From: Neoarius graeffei
Lineage: Eukaryota; Chordata; Actinopteri; Siluriformes; Ariidae
Length of the DNA stretch: 64,000 bases
Reading direction: 5' to 3'
Assembly: GCF_027579695.1 (NCBI RefSeq)
Contig: NC_083576.1
Coordinates: forward strand, 33,755,260 to 33,819,259
Shown here in pieces: positions 48,060-61,146 of the stretch. The notes under the pieces were generated by a model. The model saw only the letters and a list, made by a program, of their open reading frames with translations, did no database searches and was not told the origin of the DNA. How positions within the stretch are numbered: position 1 is the first letter of the stretch; every line of letters starts with the position of its first letter. A program made the translations under genes and the position numbers.

Positions 48060-48715
48060 TTGAAAGTGAATTTCTTGAATATCAATTCACTTATTCCTCA
48101 TTTTTGTTCCCTGATGAAAGATGAAATTGTCCAACAGAGCCATATCACCATATTAGCAGAGAACTGGCTAATTCCTTCTGACATCCATCTGGAAATACAA
48201 AACTTTAACAGCTTGCATCTTAATCATGTGGGTTGCCAAATAAAATGAAATGGTGGCATGCTTCTATATATTCATCAGGACATACGTTTAGTGAAGCAAA
48301 TGAATGTGAGAGGTGTGCCGATTGATTATCAGGTACTCATTGTGTCACCAGCTGAGGATTGAGCAGTCCATTTTATAGTTCTCGCGCTATACAATCATCT
48401 GAAAACCAGTGTTCAGGATTTTCTTTATGGAATGGAGAGACTTTTATCCCAGATTCCAGATAGTGCTAAAGCTGTAGTTATGGGAGACTTCAACGTAGAC
48501 ATTTTCACTCAAAACTAATAAAATGAAACTCTTGGCTCTGTACAAATAGTATGGATTTCGCCAGTTGTGCAAGTTTCCCACACGTAGAAGAGGAGGTCTT
48601 ATTGACTACTTCTACACAAACATTTGTTCAGAGGATGTCATTGTCAACAATACCTGTGTACTATAGTGATCACCAACTTTTGTCTACAGCCATAACATTC
48701 AAGTTTTTGCAGTAA
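48060..48715 (+). pseudogene. Endonuclease fragment of a non-LTR element
   Basis: A broken + strand frame reads MKVNFLNINSLIPHFCSL, then ILAENWLIPSD, GGMLLYIHQDIRL and AVVMGDFNVDIF, then a shifted LCKFPTRRRGGLIDYF and YYSDHQLLSTA. These are the ordered motifs of an APE-type endonuclease (N, E, GDFN, SDH) from a LINE or captured by a Helitron. There are multiple stops and shifts, and no reverse transcriptase follows. Confidence 0.75.
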
Positions 48716-51700
48716 ATTATGTTTTTAAAATAGTGAGTGCATATAAGTAATATTACAAATGTTCTTGGCCACATCAGTTGATTTTATAGATTCTTATCCA
48801 TAAAATACACAACAGATGTAAGCATTTCTTATTGAATAGTTTTCAAAAAAAATTAAGAATATATGTACTGTTTTTTTTTTTCAAATATCTTTAATCAACC
48901 AATTTTGGTTTCAAAAAGGGAGATAATAGAGCACAGGATTTATAAATCAATTTGCAATGACCTTATTCAGTCTTCAAGAAGACACACTGTGTTTGCTCTG
49001 TTGCTTAATGTGTCCTTTCTGGACTTTGCTGTTCCACTTCATGAAATTGTACCAAATGGATTGATATATTATTGAGATGAATGACTCATAGGAATTTGAT
49101 TCATGGTGTTGCAGGGGTATCGTGGGTTGGTTGGTTGGTTAGTTATTTTATTTTTTATTTTATTTATTTATAAATAAGTTCGTTCACACAGTTGACAAAT
49201 TTTGTTGCAAGCGGGGGGTATTCTATAGTGAGTTTGCTCACAGTTCTAGTTTTTTAATTAATAATTTTTTTTTCATGGCAGAATATAAGATTTAAGTCCA
49301 TTATAAGGAATAAGTTTGGATGTTAGACATTAGTATTTAATAAGTATCATATTGTTTGCAATGATACAAGGCTCTCAATTCAGTATGTCTGCGCATCACA
49401 AAATATATTCAACAGATTGCATCATAAAGTAGGTTGTGCAGACTGCTTATATTTATATACAGTGTTTTGAAACAACAAATCAGAAATGTGTGCACATCAC
49501 AGTGATCTTGTTTCCCAGGCAAGTATTTGGAAAAATAAGAAAAAGCACATCTGCTTTTGCCAATGCCTGAACTTTATGGGATAGTTTCAGGTCTAGTTTC
49601 AGGACAGTCTGGTTTGTGATGTAGTGCGGTGGGTTTCCCCCCTCCTTTTTTATGCTAAGAGTCTGAATTATTATACTTTGAATGTTGTAATCAATTTAAA
49701 ATGTAAACCAAAGACATATTCAGACAATGATTTTGAGGGTTTTTTGCACTCAAAATACATCATGAGACACCACCATATAAGATTTTAAGTTTATGTATGG
49801 TTACACCCTTATTATAGTATCAGTCATAATCTATTCATACATCTCCATATTAGTAATCATTCTTTAAGCTCTTTCCACAAATCTAATAATTTGTCCAAGA
49901 ATATCCATAAAGCCTGAAATATTATTCTAGCAATGTAGTGTAATAAATGGATGGATATTATCGAGAATTGCTCTGAGCTAATATTTTCATGCACCTACAA
50001 ACTGGTGCCTGCTGTAGTCTAGTATATTTACAACATGTTCTGTAATGAAGTATTACTGGCAAAGTATTTTGATATGTCCTTGCGCCACCACTTCCAAATG
50101 ATATGAGTGGTACCACAATAAATTATTTTCCTACCTACTTTATCCTCATAAACATTTTTTCGTTTTTGGAGAGACCTCTATTACAAGCAAAATATTCAAA
50201 GCTGTGAAGAAATTAATAGTTAAAATACTGCTGGCAAACTTGCATGAAATAATTTAATTTTACTATTCTTTATTGCTTGTAAACATAAAGCTTGCACATA
50301 GACAGAACACAGTGAAGGCAGACACATTGATAGAGACCCATAATAACTTAAGATGGCTACATATACATAAAGAAAAAAATGAAACACGAGGACAAGCCAT
50401 ATTTGGCGATGCAACCAAACCATAACGTCAAAAATATTTCTGAACCATGATTGAATAGCACTGTAATGTGTTTTTATAAAAATAAACATGTGACATGCTG
50501 TTCATATATATATGTTTATAATATATATTTGTTAAAATATAGGTACTATGTAACTATGATACATTACTGCTATAAATTATAAACTATACAATCACGTGAT
50601 ATTTTGCTTTACAAAACTGAAGAATTTGGATAAATCTGTAGCAATGTTAGAATAATTTCAAAATGATTTTAAGCTGCACAATCTCATGTCCTTTACATTT
50701 TTACAAGTTAAATAGAACACTTTTGTGAGAAAGTCTAACTTCAAATGTTTGGTTTTGTATTTCCTTTGACAAACATATTGTATACACTCGGTCTTATCCT
50801 ATAACAGTCATCCAGCAAATTGTTGACTTTATAGTATTCACTTAATGTAAATTCACACTAAAGGATTTAAAGTGTTACCATGCAAGACACCAAAACAGTG
50901 ATATACGAGAGGTATGATTATATTCAGATTATAAATTGCAAGCGCAGGAGACATAAGTTTTCAGACAGAAAAAGGCTGTTGATTTTATTAAAATATATAA
51001 AAGCTCTTATTTGGGCTTGTTTAATATACTCTGGAGTGCACAATGACTATGTAAATTCAAAGTGATTTCAAGTTTGATGTAGAGGATAGGATTAAATGTT
51101 AAGAAACTGGAAATGTGAATTTTTTAAGCCATAACACCTGTACATGAATAGATTTTTTTTTTCAATACAAGCATGTATCGTGGAGCTGATTTTAATACAT
51201 AAATTGCCTGTGAATTGTAGAGATTTTCATGATCACACTTCTTTCTAAAACTTTCAAAGGTGTGGTGAAAAATGTGTTTTACATTAAAGTGAAAGTTCAG
51301 TGTTTTTGTGCATGCCAAAGTATTACTTTTGAATTTTCGGTGTGAATTCAACTTCAGTGATGTATGATGAAAACAGAAAGAAATTTTTATTCATGAATTT
51401 GGATATCTGCTACATTGTCTGCCCTGAGCAGGTGTTCCTTTCCACCACCTTGTGAGTGGGCCATGTGTGTTCATGAGCAATCATTTGAAACGTGTAAATT
51501 TATACTTTTATCGAAATAGGTCAAATGTGATATTGCAACAAGGAAATACTTAAATCTCACAACAATCAAAATTGTACAAACAAGCACATCACATAACCAT
51601 TGCTTTCACTATCTAATTTCACAGAATCTGCTACTTGACATTTCTCTGCAATATTTTTGCCCCAGGTATATAGTCAGTTGATCTATTATTCCTCTGCAAT

Positions 51701-52080
51701 ATTTAAATTTTTATATGATGTGTTACTGCATGTATTTAAACATAGGAACAATTATAATGGTTAAAAAAAAATCAGTCTTCACAATAATTATGTAAGTTTT
51801 TAGTGTGTAGCCCTGTTGATCATCCATACAGCAGATGGCAAAGGATGGTACTATTGTTCTCCCTCCTTGGCACAAAGTACAAGGTAGTCAGAGGTCCTTT
51901 GTCTTCTGGACAATTAAGCAACTTAATGCTGACAATTCTGTAAACATATCATGGCATTTTATGTAATTTAGTAAACATGGATGTAAAAATGTTTATTTAA
52001 AAAAAAAAGTATAACATCCAAGAGTGTTATACAACACTGCTGAGTTACCTTAGGTGATATATTTGTGCAAAGAGAATGTG
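48716..52080. other. AT-rich intergenic / probable FRMPD-type 3' UTR sequence
   Basis: No gene was recognised. The nearer part (about 51.9-52.08 kb) should be the 3' untranslated region of the - strand gene, with TTTATT (AATAAA on the - strand) at 51992-51997. How far the 3' UTR extends is unknown. The 50220-50489 frame resembles nothing and is probably chance. Confidence 0.4.
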
Positions 52081-54827
52081 TTACTTGCTGGGCAAGGTTT
52101 TGATGGAATGAGTAAGAGAGCCCATGTTGGTGGAGGTGGGGAGGCTTGCGCTCTTTGTTGGTAAGCTGCAAGAATGTCCCATTGACTCCTCAGCAGCCCG
52201 GAGAAGCAGAGTATAGTTCACTGCAACCTCTTCTACCTTTCGTAAGAGCTGTAGCCTTTGGGTTTCTGATCGTAAACCTCGTACTAACCGAATGAATGTC
52301 TGAGTTAGGCTGCACAACACCTCAAAGCTGGCTGTGACGGCACTTAACATTCGTGAGGGACTTTTCTCAACACTTGCCACTCTTCTACATGAGGCCCTGA
52401 ACTCTTTAAAGCGGACTGCAAGTTCTTGCTTGTACTCTACCAACTTTGCTGGAGGCATGCGTGGTTCACCCTCTATCTGTGGACTGCTGGCACACTGCCG
52501 TAAAATAGAAAGCAATTCATTAGCATCAAGTTGTGCATTTAGGAAGCCATCGGGTAAACCAAAAGTTTTTCCCTGCAGTGTCTGCACTCGTGCCATGCTT
52601 GTTTCCAAATTACCACAGACCCGCAGGTCAATCTCCTGTGTTTGTGGTTCCTCCTCCTCCTCCTCTTCCTCTCCACTGCAGTCCTCAGCATGAAGTACCT
52701 GCAATGTCTTGCTGACGACTGGCATCGCTCTTGAATCTAGCTGCATTCCAGGCAAGACCTGTAGGGGAATGGAATATGAAAGTTCATCTTTTTCACTGCT
52801 CTCATCAGCAGTCTCACACTTGCGATAACAGAAACAAAAGGAGCAACATTTTTCCCTGTCCTCATTCTCTTCACTTAAACCAAGTAGAACCTCAGTGGTT
52901 CCCTCTCGACCTTGACGAAGTAGTTCTTCACCCTGGATAAAGAATACTCCTTTCTTTTTGGAGTCTCCACCTTGAGTATGAATGGGTTCTACTGGAGTAG
53001 GAAGTCGTAGGCCTGTAGCCCTAACTCTTTCCATTTCCTTCTCCAGGCTTTTTGTTTTGGTTGACTTAACCTCAGCATAAAGGGGTGTGCTATCATTATC
53101 AATTTCCCCTATGCTATATCGTCTTTGTAGTTTTTTGTACTGTGGAGCTCCAGTGCATTCCGAATGGAAGGTGCATGTAGGTAAACAGGATGTATGTGTA
53201 TCACTGAGTTCCCTTGACTCCAGGCTTGTGGAACGAATTCGTGTGGTTTTGATCTCCAAAGTTTGATGTTGTGTAGCAGTCCCTTGAATTTGTGGAGATT
53301 TGGGTTTTGCAGGGGGAGTTTTGGAGATGGTTCTCTCTCTGCCTCTAGGCTCCACTGCAGAACCCACTGGAGTATCAGGGAGACGCATTGCCCTACACAT
53401 CCTCTTACAGTCACAGCTACGTCTCTGCTCTCGTGAGATGCCAGGGACTTTCTGCACTGGGCTTGTGCGCAGCTGGCAAGAACATGGAGTACCTGATGGG
53501 ATGGGAGATGAACCCTGGGACAGGAACTCTCCCTGTGATGTCTTAGGCTTTAGAAGCTCCTCAAGGAACTCTAGTTCATATTGCCTCACTTTCTGGAGCT
53601 GTGCACGTCGTTCATCTGTCTCCCGACGTAGGCGTGCAGGAAATGTGGCTGAAATCAGATTTCTAATACTTAGAAATGGAGCACTGCGCTGAGACTTGGC
53701 TTTACTGTTTGCTTGCTTCTTATATTCTACACCAGGAATAGTTGCCCCTTTTTCTCCACAGCTCAAAACACGTGTTGTGTTTAAGAGGATTGGCACACTT
53801 TTAGTGTTTTTCTGTGGTTCAGCAAGGACTGTACATTTGGAGCCATCTGTTGTGACCTCAGGTATATCATTCCCTTCCATTTTGACCGGCACCACTGGGG
53901 AGAACTTTGCTGCAGGCAGGACTTTAGGCTTAGCCAAGTTTAGATCAGCGGTCCTAACTGTGCTCTCTTTGTTGCTAGATAACTGTAGTTCTTTGGCACA
54001 GAGTTGCTCATCATCAGTGGGAGATGATGAATGCAACACTACCTTTTGATTTGGTGGGTCCTTCAGTCGCAGTTGTTGCCCTGGTTCTGTTCGAACTGGA
54101 CATGTGCAAAACAAATCATCAACTGGCAGTAGACCCTTTGAACTTGAGGGCTTATCGGTCTCACATGAGGCAACCTCAGTATCTTGGCATATCTTTGGGG
54201 ACATCTTGGCAGAAGCATTTTTGTCCACAGGTAAGAGAATAGGTAAGGCTTTATTGGTAGTTTCTGGGGTTGTGTGGCTAGGGCTTTTCTCCTTGATGTT
54301 TTCAGAGATATTAGAATTTAGCTTACCCTCTGTAGAATATGATGATCTTTCCTCTTTCTCAGATGTGTCCTCCTGTTCAGGATTTTTTAACTCCTCTCCT
54401 GCATGTGGAGCATGTTTAACAGAGCACTCTTTAGCTTTCTCTGAATCTTGTTCATTCTTTAACTCATCTTCAGTCTTACTTTGCTCCATGGGATTTCTAG
54501 AGAGTGCAGTCTCTTGACTCTGACTGACTTTCAAAGGCACAGTTTTACTAAGGATCACAGACCTAGGTGGACACCCACCACGGATTTGACCCATAGAAAA
54601 AGTTCCTCCTCTAATTGCTTGTGTTGTGCAGCCTGGAATTGTCAAAGGGAAGTCACGTCGACTAAATATGCGTTCCTTGTTAATGTGGTGGGCCAAAAGG
54701 TAGGCCTGATTTTGATGGTGTTTCATTGCAGAAACCATTTCTGACACATCAGTTAGCTCTGATGAGTTGGTCTCATGGCCAGAGTCGAGTGAAGACTCTG
54801 GAGTAATGGCTGCCAGAACAATCAACC
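52081..54827 (-). CDS. FRMPD3-like scaffold protein (FRMPD3/FRMPD4 family), last coding exon
   Basis: 914 codons from the acceptor TGTTCTCCCATAG (54828-54840) to TAA at 52081-52083. It begins LIVLAAITPESSLDSGHETN, followed by LTDVSEMVSAMKHHQNQAY. The middle is Ser/Pro/Glu-rich and low in complexity, with Cys-rich patches (CSFCFCYRKCETADE) and an E-rich run near residue 740. The last 150 or so residues are helical and conserved in style: LDANELLSILRQCASSPQ, ASCRRVASVEKSPSRML and LCSLTQTFIRLVRGLRSETQ. This tail typifies the FRMPD FERM/PDZ scaffolds that act beneath membranes and at synapses. With three exons giving about 1241 residues before the FERM and PDZ part, the size fits FRMPD3 better than the 1322-residue FRMPD4. 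The C-terminus, TLPSK, lacks an obvious PDZ ligand. The paralogue assignment is tentative. Confidence 0.85.
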
Positions 54828-55582
54828 CTATGGGAGAACAAAAACAGGACACAATTAAGGACATACTTTGTGTTAGTAAAGTTAGGGATAATCCTGAAGA
54901 TATCTCATGAATAGTTATGAATATATTTAATAACTTAAAACATTGTTTATAACCATATATATAAATAAAATATGGTTATATATAAAAATATTTTTAACAG
55001 CAAATATTATACAAATGTATGGTGTACTTAAGTACATATTGAGGATGTGATAAGTGTATTATACAAAGCTTCCAGATAAAAAGGATATACTATGCTTAAC
55101 TCCACCATAGGTCTAGTTACATTTTACAGCAAATAATAATTGAACGATCATATTATGCCCATTTGATAGGTTAGCTTTTGACCAAAATCCAAGTGACCAT
55201 GAAACTTATGTGGGTGTGACAAGCATCAGTTTTGCATTGTAAAAAGAAAGCTGACAATTATTCTTACTTTAATTTGGTTATGGATATGGACACTGAGTGT
55301 CCACAAGACAATTTGGTGTATATATAATTTATTTCTGAAATTGATTGGTTTCCAGGAAAAAAATGGGACATTTTTAACATATAACATATGTTATATGTGA
55401 AGTTTTTCAAACTTAATGCCAATATAGCCATATTGTACAGTAGATGTGCCTTCCTGTAATTTTTTTCATGTACTTTCATGTTTGAGTTTAAAACATTTAA
55501 AATTAATCCACAAAACACACATGTACACAACAAGTAGTTTGTGGACGTCTTGCACTTATCAAGAAGTACTTGGTTTGTCCAC
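54828..55582 (-). other. FRMPD3-like intron
   Basis: GT (55581-55582, minus strand sense) to AG (54828-54829). AT-rich and without repeats of note apart from an ATATATA stretch near 54955-54990. Confidence 0.6.
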
Positions 55583-56440
55583 CTGCTGTCTGTGGAGTCT
55601 GCTGCTGATGAGGGTAGTCCTCTGATGCAGCTAGTGCTTCCAGTGCCTGCAGAGTGGACACTAAAGCATCATCTAGCTCCTGAGCATGGTCTCGCACTGT
55701 CCTTGGGGCCACATTATCAATTAATGTCACAGGTACTTTCTCTTGAGTATCTGCCAAAGGTGCTGCAGCTGCGGTAGCACTAGTGGTGGGAGCAGCCTTA
55801 CGATTCTTTTTAGCATCATCCTCATCTGAGCTATTATCTCGAAACCCTGGAGGTGGTGCTGCTATTGCAGGAGGAGGAGGTTGCAGCTTCCCTACTCCAT
55901 CCTCAACCTCTTCATCCTCCTCACTTCCAGGAGGAGGAAGAGCCATGAGATCAACAGCACCACTTTCACAGGAGGCACAGGCATTTATGCATTGCAAAGC
56001 ATGTTTCCCAGATGTGCCTTTCTCTGTTGTTATACCCCCAGCCTTAAGCTTTGCCTTGCAAGAATCACAGAAGAATCTCCCAGAACGCTTTGAGTTCTCC
56101 ATTGTTTTCGCCCTGCCTCTGAAGCTTGAGCCATCTTGAGATGGGCTCACTGAATCAGCTACTGATTCAGTGCTTTTGAGGGTGGGATCAGACTTGGCAC
56201 GTGAGCGGTTCTGTGACTTGGATATGAAGTTTTCATTAATATCCAGCTGCTCCTCTGCGTGCATTTGGAGCTCATGCAGCTGCTGTTGCTCTTTCAAATG
56301 TATGTGACAGAGGCCAAGGTGTTGTGACGGTGGTGGTGATATCTTCTGTGACACCTCTCTGGAACCCTCTCTCTCTTCACGTCGACTGCTGCTTGACACA
56401 GAGGCCCCAGAGCGGGAATGAGGATGGGGGCTTCTGAAAT
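55583..56440 (-). CDS. FRMPD3-like, penultimate coding exon
   Basis: 286 residues between the acceptor TTCTGTTCTTCAG (56441-56442) and the donor ACAGCAG|GTGGAC. It starts FRSPHPHSRSGASVSSSS and ends ALEALAASEDYPHQQQTPQ. The block includes FFCDSCKAKLKAGG, LMALPPPGSEEDEE, AAPPPGFRDNSSDEDDAKK and TVRDHAQELDDALVSTLQAL, sequence typical of FRMPD proteins. The one base left over (G) pairs with GG at 54827 to give TAGLIV. Length 858 fits the phases at both ends. Confidence 0.85.
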
Positions 56441-57105
56441 CTGAAGAACAGAACCATCAGAAGAGTTGAAAAAGCAAGAGTTACATGGTAGATGGGCATG
56501 AGTCCAGATGGGAAAAGCAGAGACTGATGGAGACCACAGATACGGAGGCTGAAGAAAAGTCTTTTTGAATGTCATGTAATGTGGTCATCCTCACTGGTAG
56601 ATCAGGGTAGATAGTGATAGCTTCCAATGTATGGTTGAATATTATGGATGCATGTTCTTGGGTCAGAGTAATCAGAATGTAGTTTCAGTTGGGAACAGAA
56701 AATGGATCAAACATCCATGCATTAATTTGAAATGAAGATGGAAGGATCAAGAACAGCAAGAAGAAATGAGTGATACTCATGACTAATGCAAGTCCCAGAG
56801 AACTTGAAACATAAATGTCATTTCAGGCAAAACTCTATAACTTATTGAGAAGTATATTTTTCTTGTTATTAAAGCTGCTGTAAGTAGTCCCTGCTAACTT
56901 CCAGGATTCTTTTGTCTAGCAAGTTATGTACCTAACATATCTATACATGACACATATGGCAAGTAGGGCTGAATAGAGTGCAACTACACAATTAAGGTTA
57001 CTCACTAATCTCTATATAACTATGCCATACACATTGTTAGTTTGGGAGGGTAACAAACTTGCTGATGGTGTTCATGGCCAAAAGGTTTGATTAAAGTCTG
57101 ATTAC
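56441..57105 (-). other. FRMPD3-like intron
   Basis: It lies between the candidate exon and the penultimate exon. It carries GTAATC at its start and CTTCAG at its end, and no repeat was recognised. Confidence 0.5.
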
Positions 57106-57228
57106 CTAACTCAAGTTCCAGTAAGGATTGGTGACATTCACATGCAGCAGTCTCTGCATTCTCTTTTTCATCCAACCTTACGAAACAGCTTCTAGTTCTT
57201 ATTAAAATTATTTTTCGAAACAGAGTTT
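57106..57228 (-). CDS. FRMPD3-like, candidate upstream exon
   Basis: The acceptor TAACATTTTCCCAG precedes 57228, and the donor GAGTTAG|GTAATC follows 57106. The 123-base exon encodes 41 residues ending ECHQSLLELEL, and its last base G joins AT of the next exon to give Asp-Phe-Arg. Both phases match. The residues CFVRLDEKENAETAACEC are not chance-like, but I do not recognise them with certainty. Supported by splice and phase logic only. Confidence 0.55.
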
Positions 57229-57640
57229 CTGGGAAAATGTTAATCATTGTGTTTATTTTAGACAAAATTTATCACCTTTGCACTTTCTTTTGAATGGTGC
57301 TAATATTTATGGTGTAGATATCACTTGTTAACTAGAAGCAAAGCAAGTCAGCACAAATTTTTAGCCCTTCAGATGTTAAAGTCTCACGACACTGAAATGT
57401 GGTACTGAGGTTGACTCGTGTTTAGCTCAGAGCCAGGGATGAGAATGGAGTTTGAAGAAATCAGCTGAAAATAGTCAACATGTGTAAAGAACACAGAAAC
57501 GACCTCGTAGGTGGTAGATGCCGTAGGGGGTTGAGTCTGAGAGGGGGGCGTGCCCCCCTTTCGGCCTAGAAACTTTTTTTGTGTCACCCAATCATTTAGA
57601 TGCATTTTCCCAGCATCTAGCAAGTAAATGTGCCAATATT
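57229..57640. other. FRMPD3-like intron sequence, nothing certain
   Basis: No recognised exon. The 57384-57662 open frame on the - strand looks like chance coding of GC-rich sequence. Confidence 0.3.
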
Positions 57641-57653
57641 TCAATGGTAAATT

Positions 57654-58020
57654 CTCTCTCATTATCTCTAGCCGCTTTATCCTATTCTACAGGGTCGCAG
57701 GCAAGCTGGAGTCTATCCCAGCTGACTACAGGCAAAAGGCAGGGTACACCCTGGACAAGTCGCCAGGTCATCACAGGGCTGACACACAGACACAGACAAC
57801 CATTCACATTCACATATACGGTCAATTTAGAGTCACCAGTTAACCTAACCTGCATGTCTTTGGACTGTGGGGGAAACTGGAGCACCCAGAGGAAACCCAC
57901 GCGGACATGGGGAGAACATGCAAACTCCGCACAGAAAGGCCCTCGCCGGCCACAGGGCTCGAACCCATACCTTCTTGCTGTGAGGCGACAGTGCTAACCA
58001 CTACACCACTGTGCCGCCCC
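57654..58020 (-). mobile_element. tRNA-derived SINE, copy 4
   Basis: Duplication TCAATGGTAAATT lies at 57641-57653 and 58021-58033. It reads on the - strand from the head GGGCGGCACAGTGGTGTAGTGG (58000-58020) to the tail at 57654. It is full length, with a few differences from copy 1. Confidence 0.94.
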
Positions 58021-58426
58021 TCAATGGTAAATTTTTCAATAATTTTACTCTAGATCATTATGCCGTTCTGCAAACTACACAACTGAAAGAAAAAAACATA
58101 GCAGTCAAATAATCACTTTTATTTATAAGTATTTAGTTGCCATTAAGAATGTCCAAATTTGACCATCAATAAACCTGTTGAAATCTGAGGGTACAAATAT
58201 TGAAAATGATTAAGATGATAACGTCACTTAATAAGTTCGCTTGAATGAATGTCCACACATTTCTCAATGCATTTCCATGCATTACTTGAATGTCTCCTAT
58301 TCACAATTTATTTTTGCGCTTGGCAGCAAGATTCAGTAGACGTTCTTCTGCTCGCCTCTTTTGGTTCCTCAACTGTACTTTCTGATGAGCCAGTCTTGCA
58401 ACCTTTGCTGCTTGTTCTTCTTTCCT

Positions 58427-60351
58427 TTACTGTTGTGCCCTGCTCTCCATGGCCTCCTGATGCAGCCGCACACGTGACAGCTGTTCTGCTTTCTTTGCTT
58501 TCTTTTCTTCCTTTTCTTTCTGATAGGCAGCAGCAGCTTTGTTGAAATTTCGACAAAGACTGCCATTTACCACATCATGCTTTATGTCTCCCTTTTTGAA
58601 GAATTCTAGGGCAGACCTTTTTCGTGAGTGCAGGCCATACCTGACGGTTTGCATGGCACTGAAGGTTGGGATGTTCATCCTAGCTGACCTAATGTCAATG
58701 ATGTCACCCATTGTATTAAAGGATGACTCTACCATGGCTCCATGGAAGCAGCTCAGGCATGCTCTGACTGTCTGGCAAAGGGCAGGATACTTGCTGCTTT
58801 CAATGATGAGGCTCCACCACTCAATCTTTTCTCCTTCGAATGCCTTCAGGCTCCCATCCACTTGATATCGATGAACCTCCAAGGGCAAACTTTCTCTCTG
58901 CTTTACAGAAAGAAATGGGTCCAGGTGTTTTCCCAGCATTGTCATGGCTTTTGCTGTCAAACTGTGGCCTCTAGCTGTCAGATCAATGGCAGACATTGCT
59001 CTCAAAAGGCTGTTGTCAAGAGGTAGTCTCTTCTGCATGTGTTTTGCACACTGGACGTAGGCCGCTGATGCATTTCGTAGGAACTCTGCAACACTCTGGT
59101 CTTCTTTGTGAGATGCCTTGATAATTTCCTCTACTCCTGGCCCAACAAACATGTCCTTTGGTGCAAGAAACTGGCCCTCCTGAGTCTCCAGGTTAAAAGA
59201 CTTGAGCTGCTTTGCAGTCTTCCCAACCAAATACTCAGGTTTGACAAAGCAGGCAAGGAAGTCTCTGAAACCTTGTTCTTGTCTGTCATGCAGTATATGG
59301 ATCATGGGATCACGCGACTGGAACAGGCACACATACTCCTTCAACAGTGGCAGAACTGCAACAAAGAACTTCATTGTCAGCAGAGTCTTCTCAGCCCGAA
59401 CAATCAGCTTCATGGCAATGCGTTCCTTCCGTCTTTGCCCATCATGTGTCAACTTCTTTTGACCAAGTTTCTGCCAGATTTCTTTTATACGTGACACATC
59501 TTGGGGAGAGACCCTTCTGTCAGCGAGGATTTTCTTTACAGTTGCCTGGTAAAGGTTTCTGTCTGCAGGTCCAAGGAAACTGTAATAGAATATTTTGAAG
59601 GCATCCAGCATTCCCATGTTGCCTTTGCACACATTTTAACAGGAAAGCCACCTGTGGTTGAGGAAGCACTCTGGCTGGGTAAACTTGATCCCCATAATGA
59701 GGCAAATTTCCTCCAGAAATTGACGAAGGTCTGGAGACCGCTTGACATCATTGTGTAGATCGGACTGCAGATGTTCTGCCCAGTTTTCAAATGGTTGGCA
59801 AAATTTTTTGCATGCATTATGCATGTGGTGACGAGTCACCATCCACATCCAGCAACTGAGGAGCCTTGAGACTTCGAATCCTTGTCTCTACTCCAGTCTT
59901 GCTTCCCCTCATAACACTGCAAAAATCCATTAATATGGATACAACATTGTTCCATGGGATGTTATGTTCAACAAACACGGAGTCCAGCTCTTGAAAGAGA
60001 CTCAGCGAGTCAACTCGGATGACAGACAGTGATGCCAAGTGTTCCACAACAACAGCCTTCCTCTGGTGGGAGTAGAAACTTGCAAGGATAGCAAGCACTC
60101 TATGATCATTGTTGCTGGTGCTTTCATCGATATTCAGAGAAAATGGGGTCGTCTTGAGTGAACTGATGGTTTCATCTTGGAATGTCTTGGCTAGACCAAA
60201 GCGCATCTTGTAGGATGATGATATCCTCTCCAGGTTCAAGTGATTCAGGGCCTTCGGGTCTTTGGCAAGTTCCCTTGCTGTGCCCATTATTATGGGTGCC
60301 ATGGCTAGAGGCAGGGAATGTTCAGCGACCACGCCAAGTACCAGAGCCTAA
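58427..60351 (-). pseudogene. hAT-type transposase-like gene, broken by one frameshift and one stop
   Basis: An acceptor TTTTCTGTTTAG precedes 60351, so upstream exons likely exist. From there the frame reads ALVLGVVAEHSLPLAM and IIMGTARELAKDPKALNH, then PFSLNIDESTSNNDHRVLA, which contains the DES-type first catalytic site of hAT relatives. It continues to about 59833, where one base shift occurs (SSPHA versus HHMHNACKKFCQPF). It goes on to CFLNHRWLSC, a TAA at 59636-59638, then in frame 59635-58427. The C-terminal CLSCFHGAMVESSFNTMGDI region matches a hATC dimerisation domain, and a Lys/Glu-rich tail follows. About 640 residues in all. It could be an old domesticated gene that decayed or an ordinary transposon copy. 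Terminal repeats were not found. Confidence 0.75.
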
Positions 60352-61146
60352 ACAGAAAATATATTAAATTCAAAATGAATTAGATTTAAACTTGTAATCT
60401 CTTTTGTATTGAGGGGTATGTAACATCAAAACATTAACTGATAGCAGATGAATTAAACAGTTAACCAAATTAAGCTATATGACAGATCCTAAAACATTTT
60501 TTAAACTACAAATGAGGCATTAAAACCTGATAGCAGGACTAAGAACGACTCATAATTATACACTTTTGAATAATGTTGTTCATTGGGACACCATAGGAAT
60601 TACGATGCAGTTATCCAGTCTATTTCATCTTAAATTTGTATTTGCCATAATTAAAGGTCATTTGACATAATAGATAAATGTAGGGATACATGTCTGCTGG
60701 AGAGGATACATTGTGTACACAAACACAGTGAGAACCAACACCAAAAGCCAATATTATGACACCACCACCATAAAATACCAAACATATGCTAATCACCTAA
60801 TTATAGTGATAAAAATTACAAATTTTTCAGCATTAAGCATCTGTGTGAGAAAAATGTAACAGCATGTACAAACAAGGTCTTTGTATTCTTAAATCATTAA
60901 AATGGTGTACTATATGAGAAAAATTAACAGGCAACTAATTTGACTGCATATTTCCCAAGTGTCAATCTGAACTGTGTCAATCCAATTACTTTTTTCCTGT
61001 TTTTAGTTCTTTTTGTTTCAGAAAGAAACACAAGTTGTAATTCTATTCAAAATGATATGGCTAGCCTGAGTATAATCTAAACACTGAAAATTCTTTACAT
61101 TTCAGTTTTTCCCCCTCAATGTTACACACACACACACACACACACG
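60352..61146. other. AT-rich sequence, nothing certain
   Basis: It could include upstream exons of the broken hAT-like gene, but none was recognised. A (CA)n run lies at 61125-61145 beside the next transposon. Confidence 0.3.

Noticed and set aside
50220-50489. Small hydrophobic protein gene on the - strand
   Set aside because: It lies in AT-rich sequence downstream of the FRMPD-type stop with no supporting signal; hydrophobic frames are expected in T-rich DNA.
52334-54744. Many + strand frames opposite the FRMPD-type exon
   Set aside because: They are shadows of a 914-codon - strand exon with defined splice sites.
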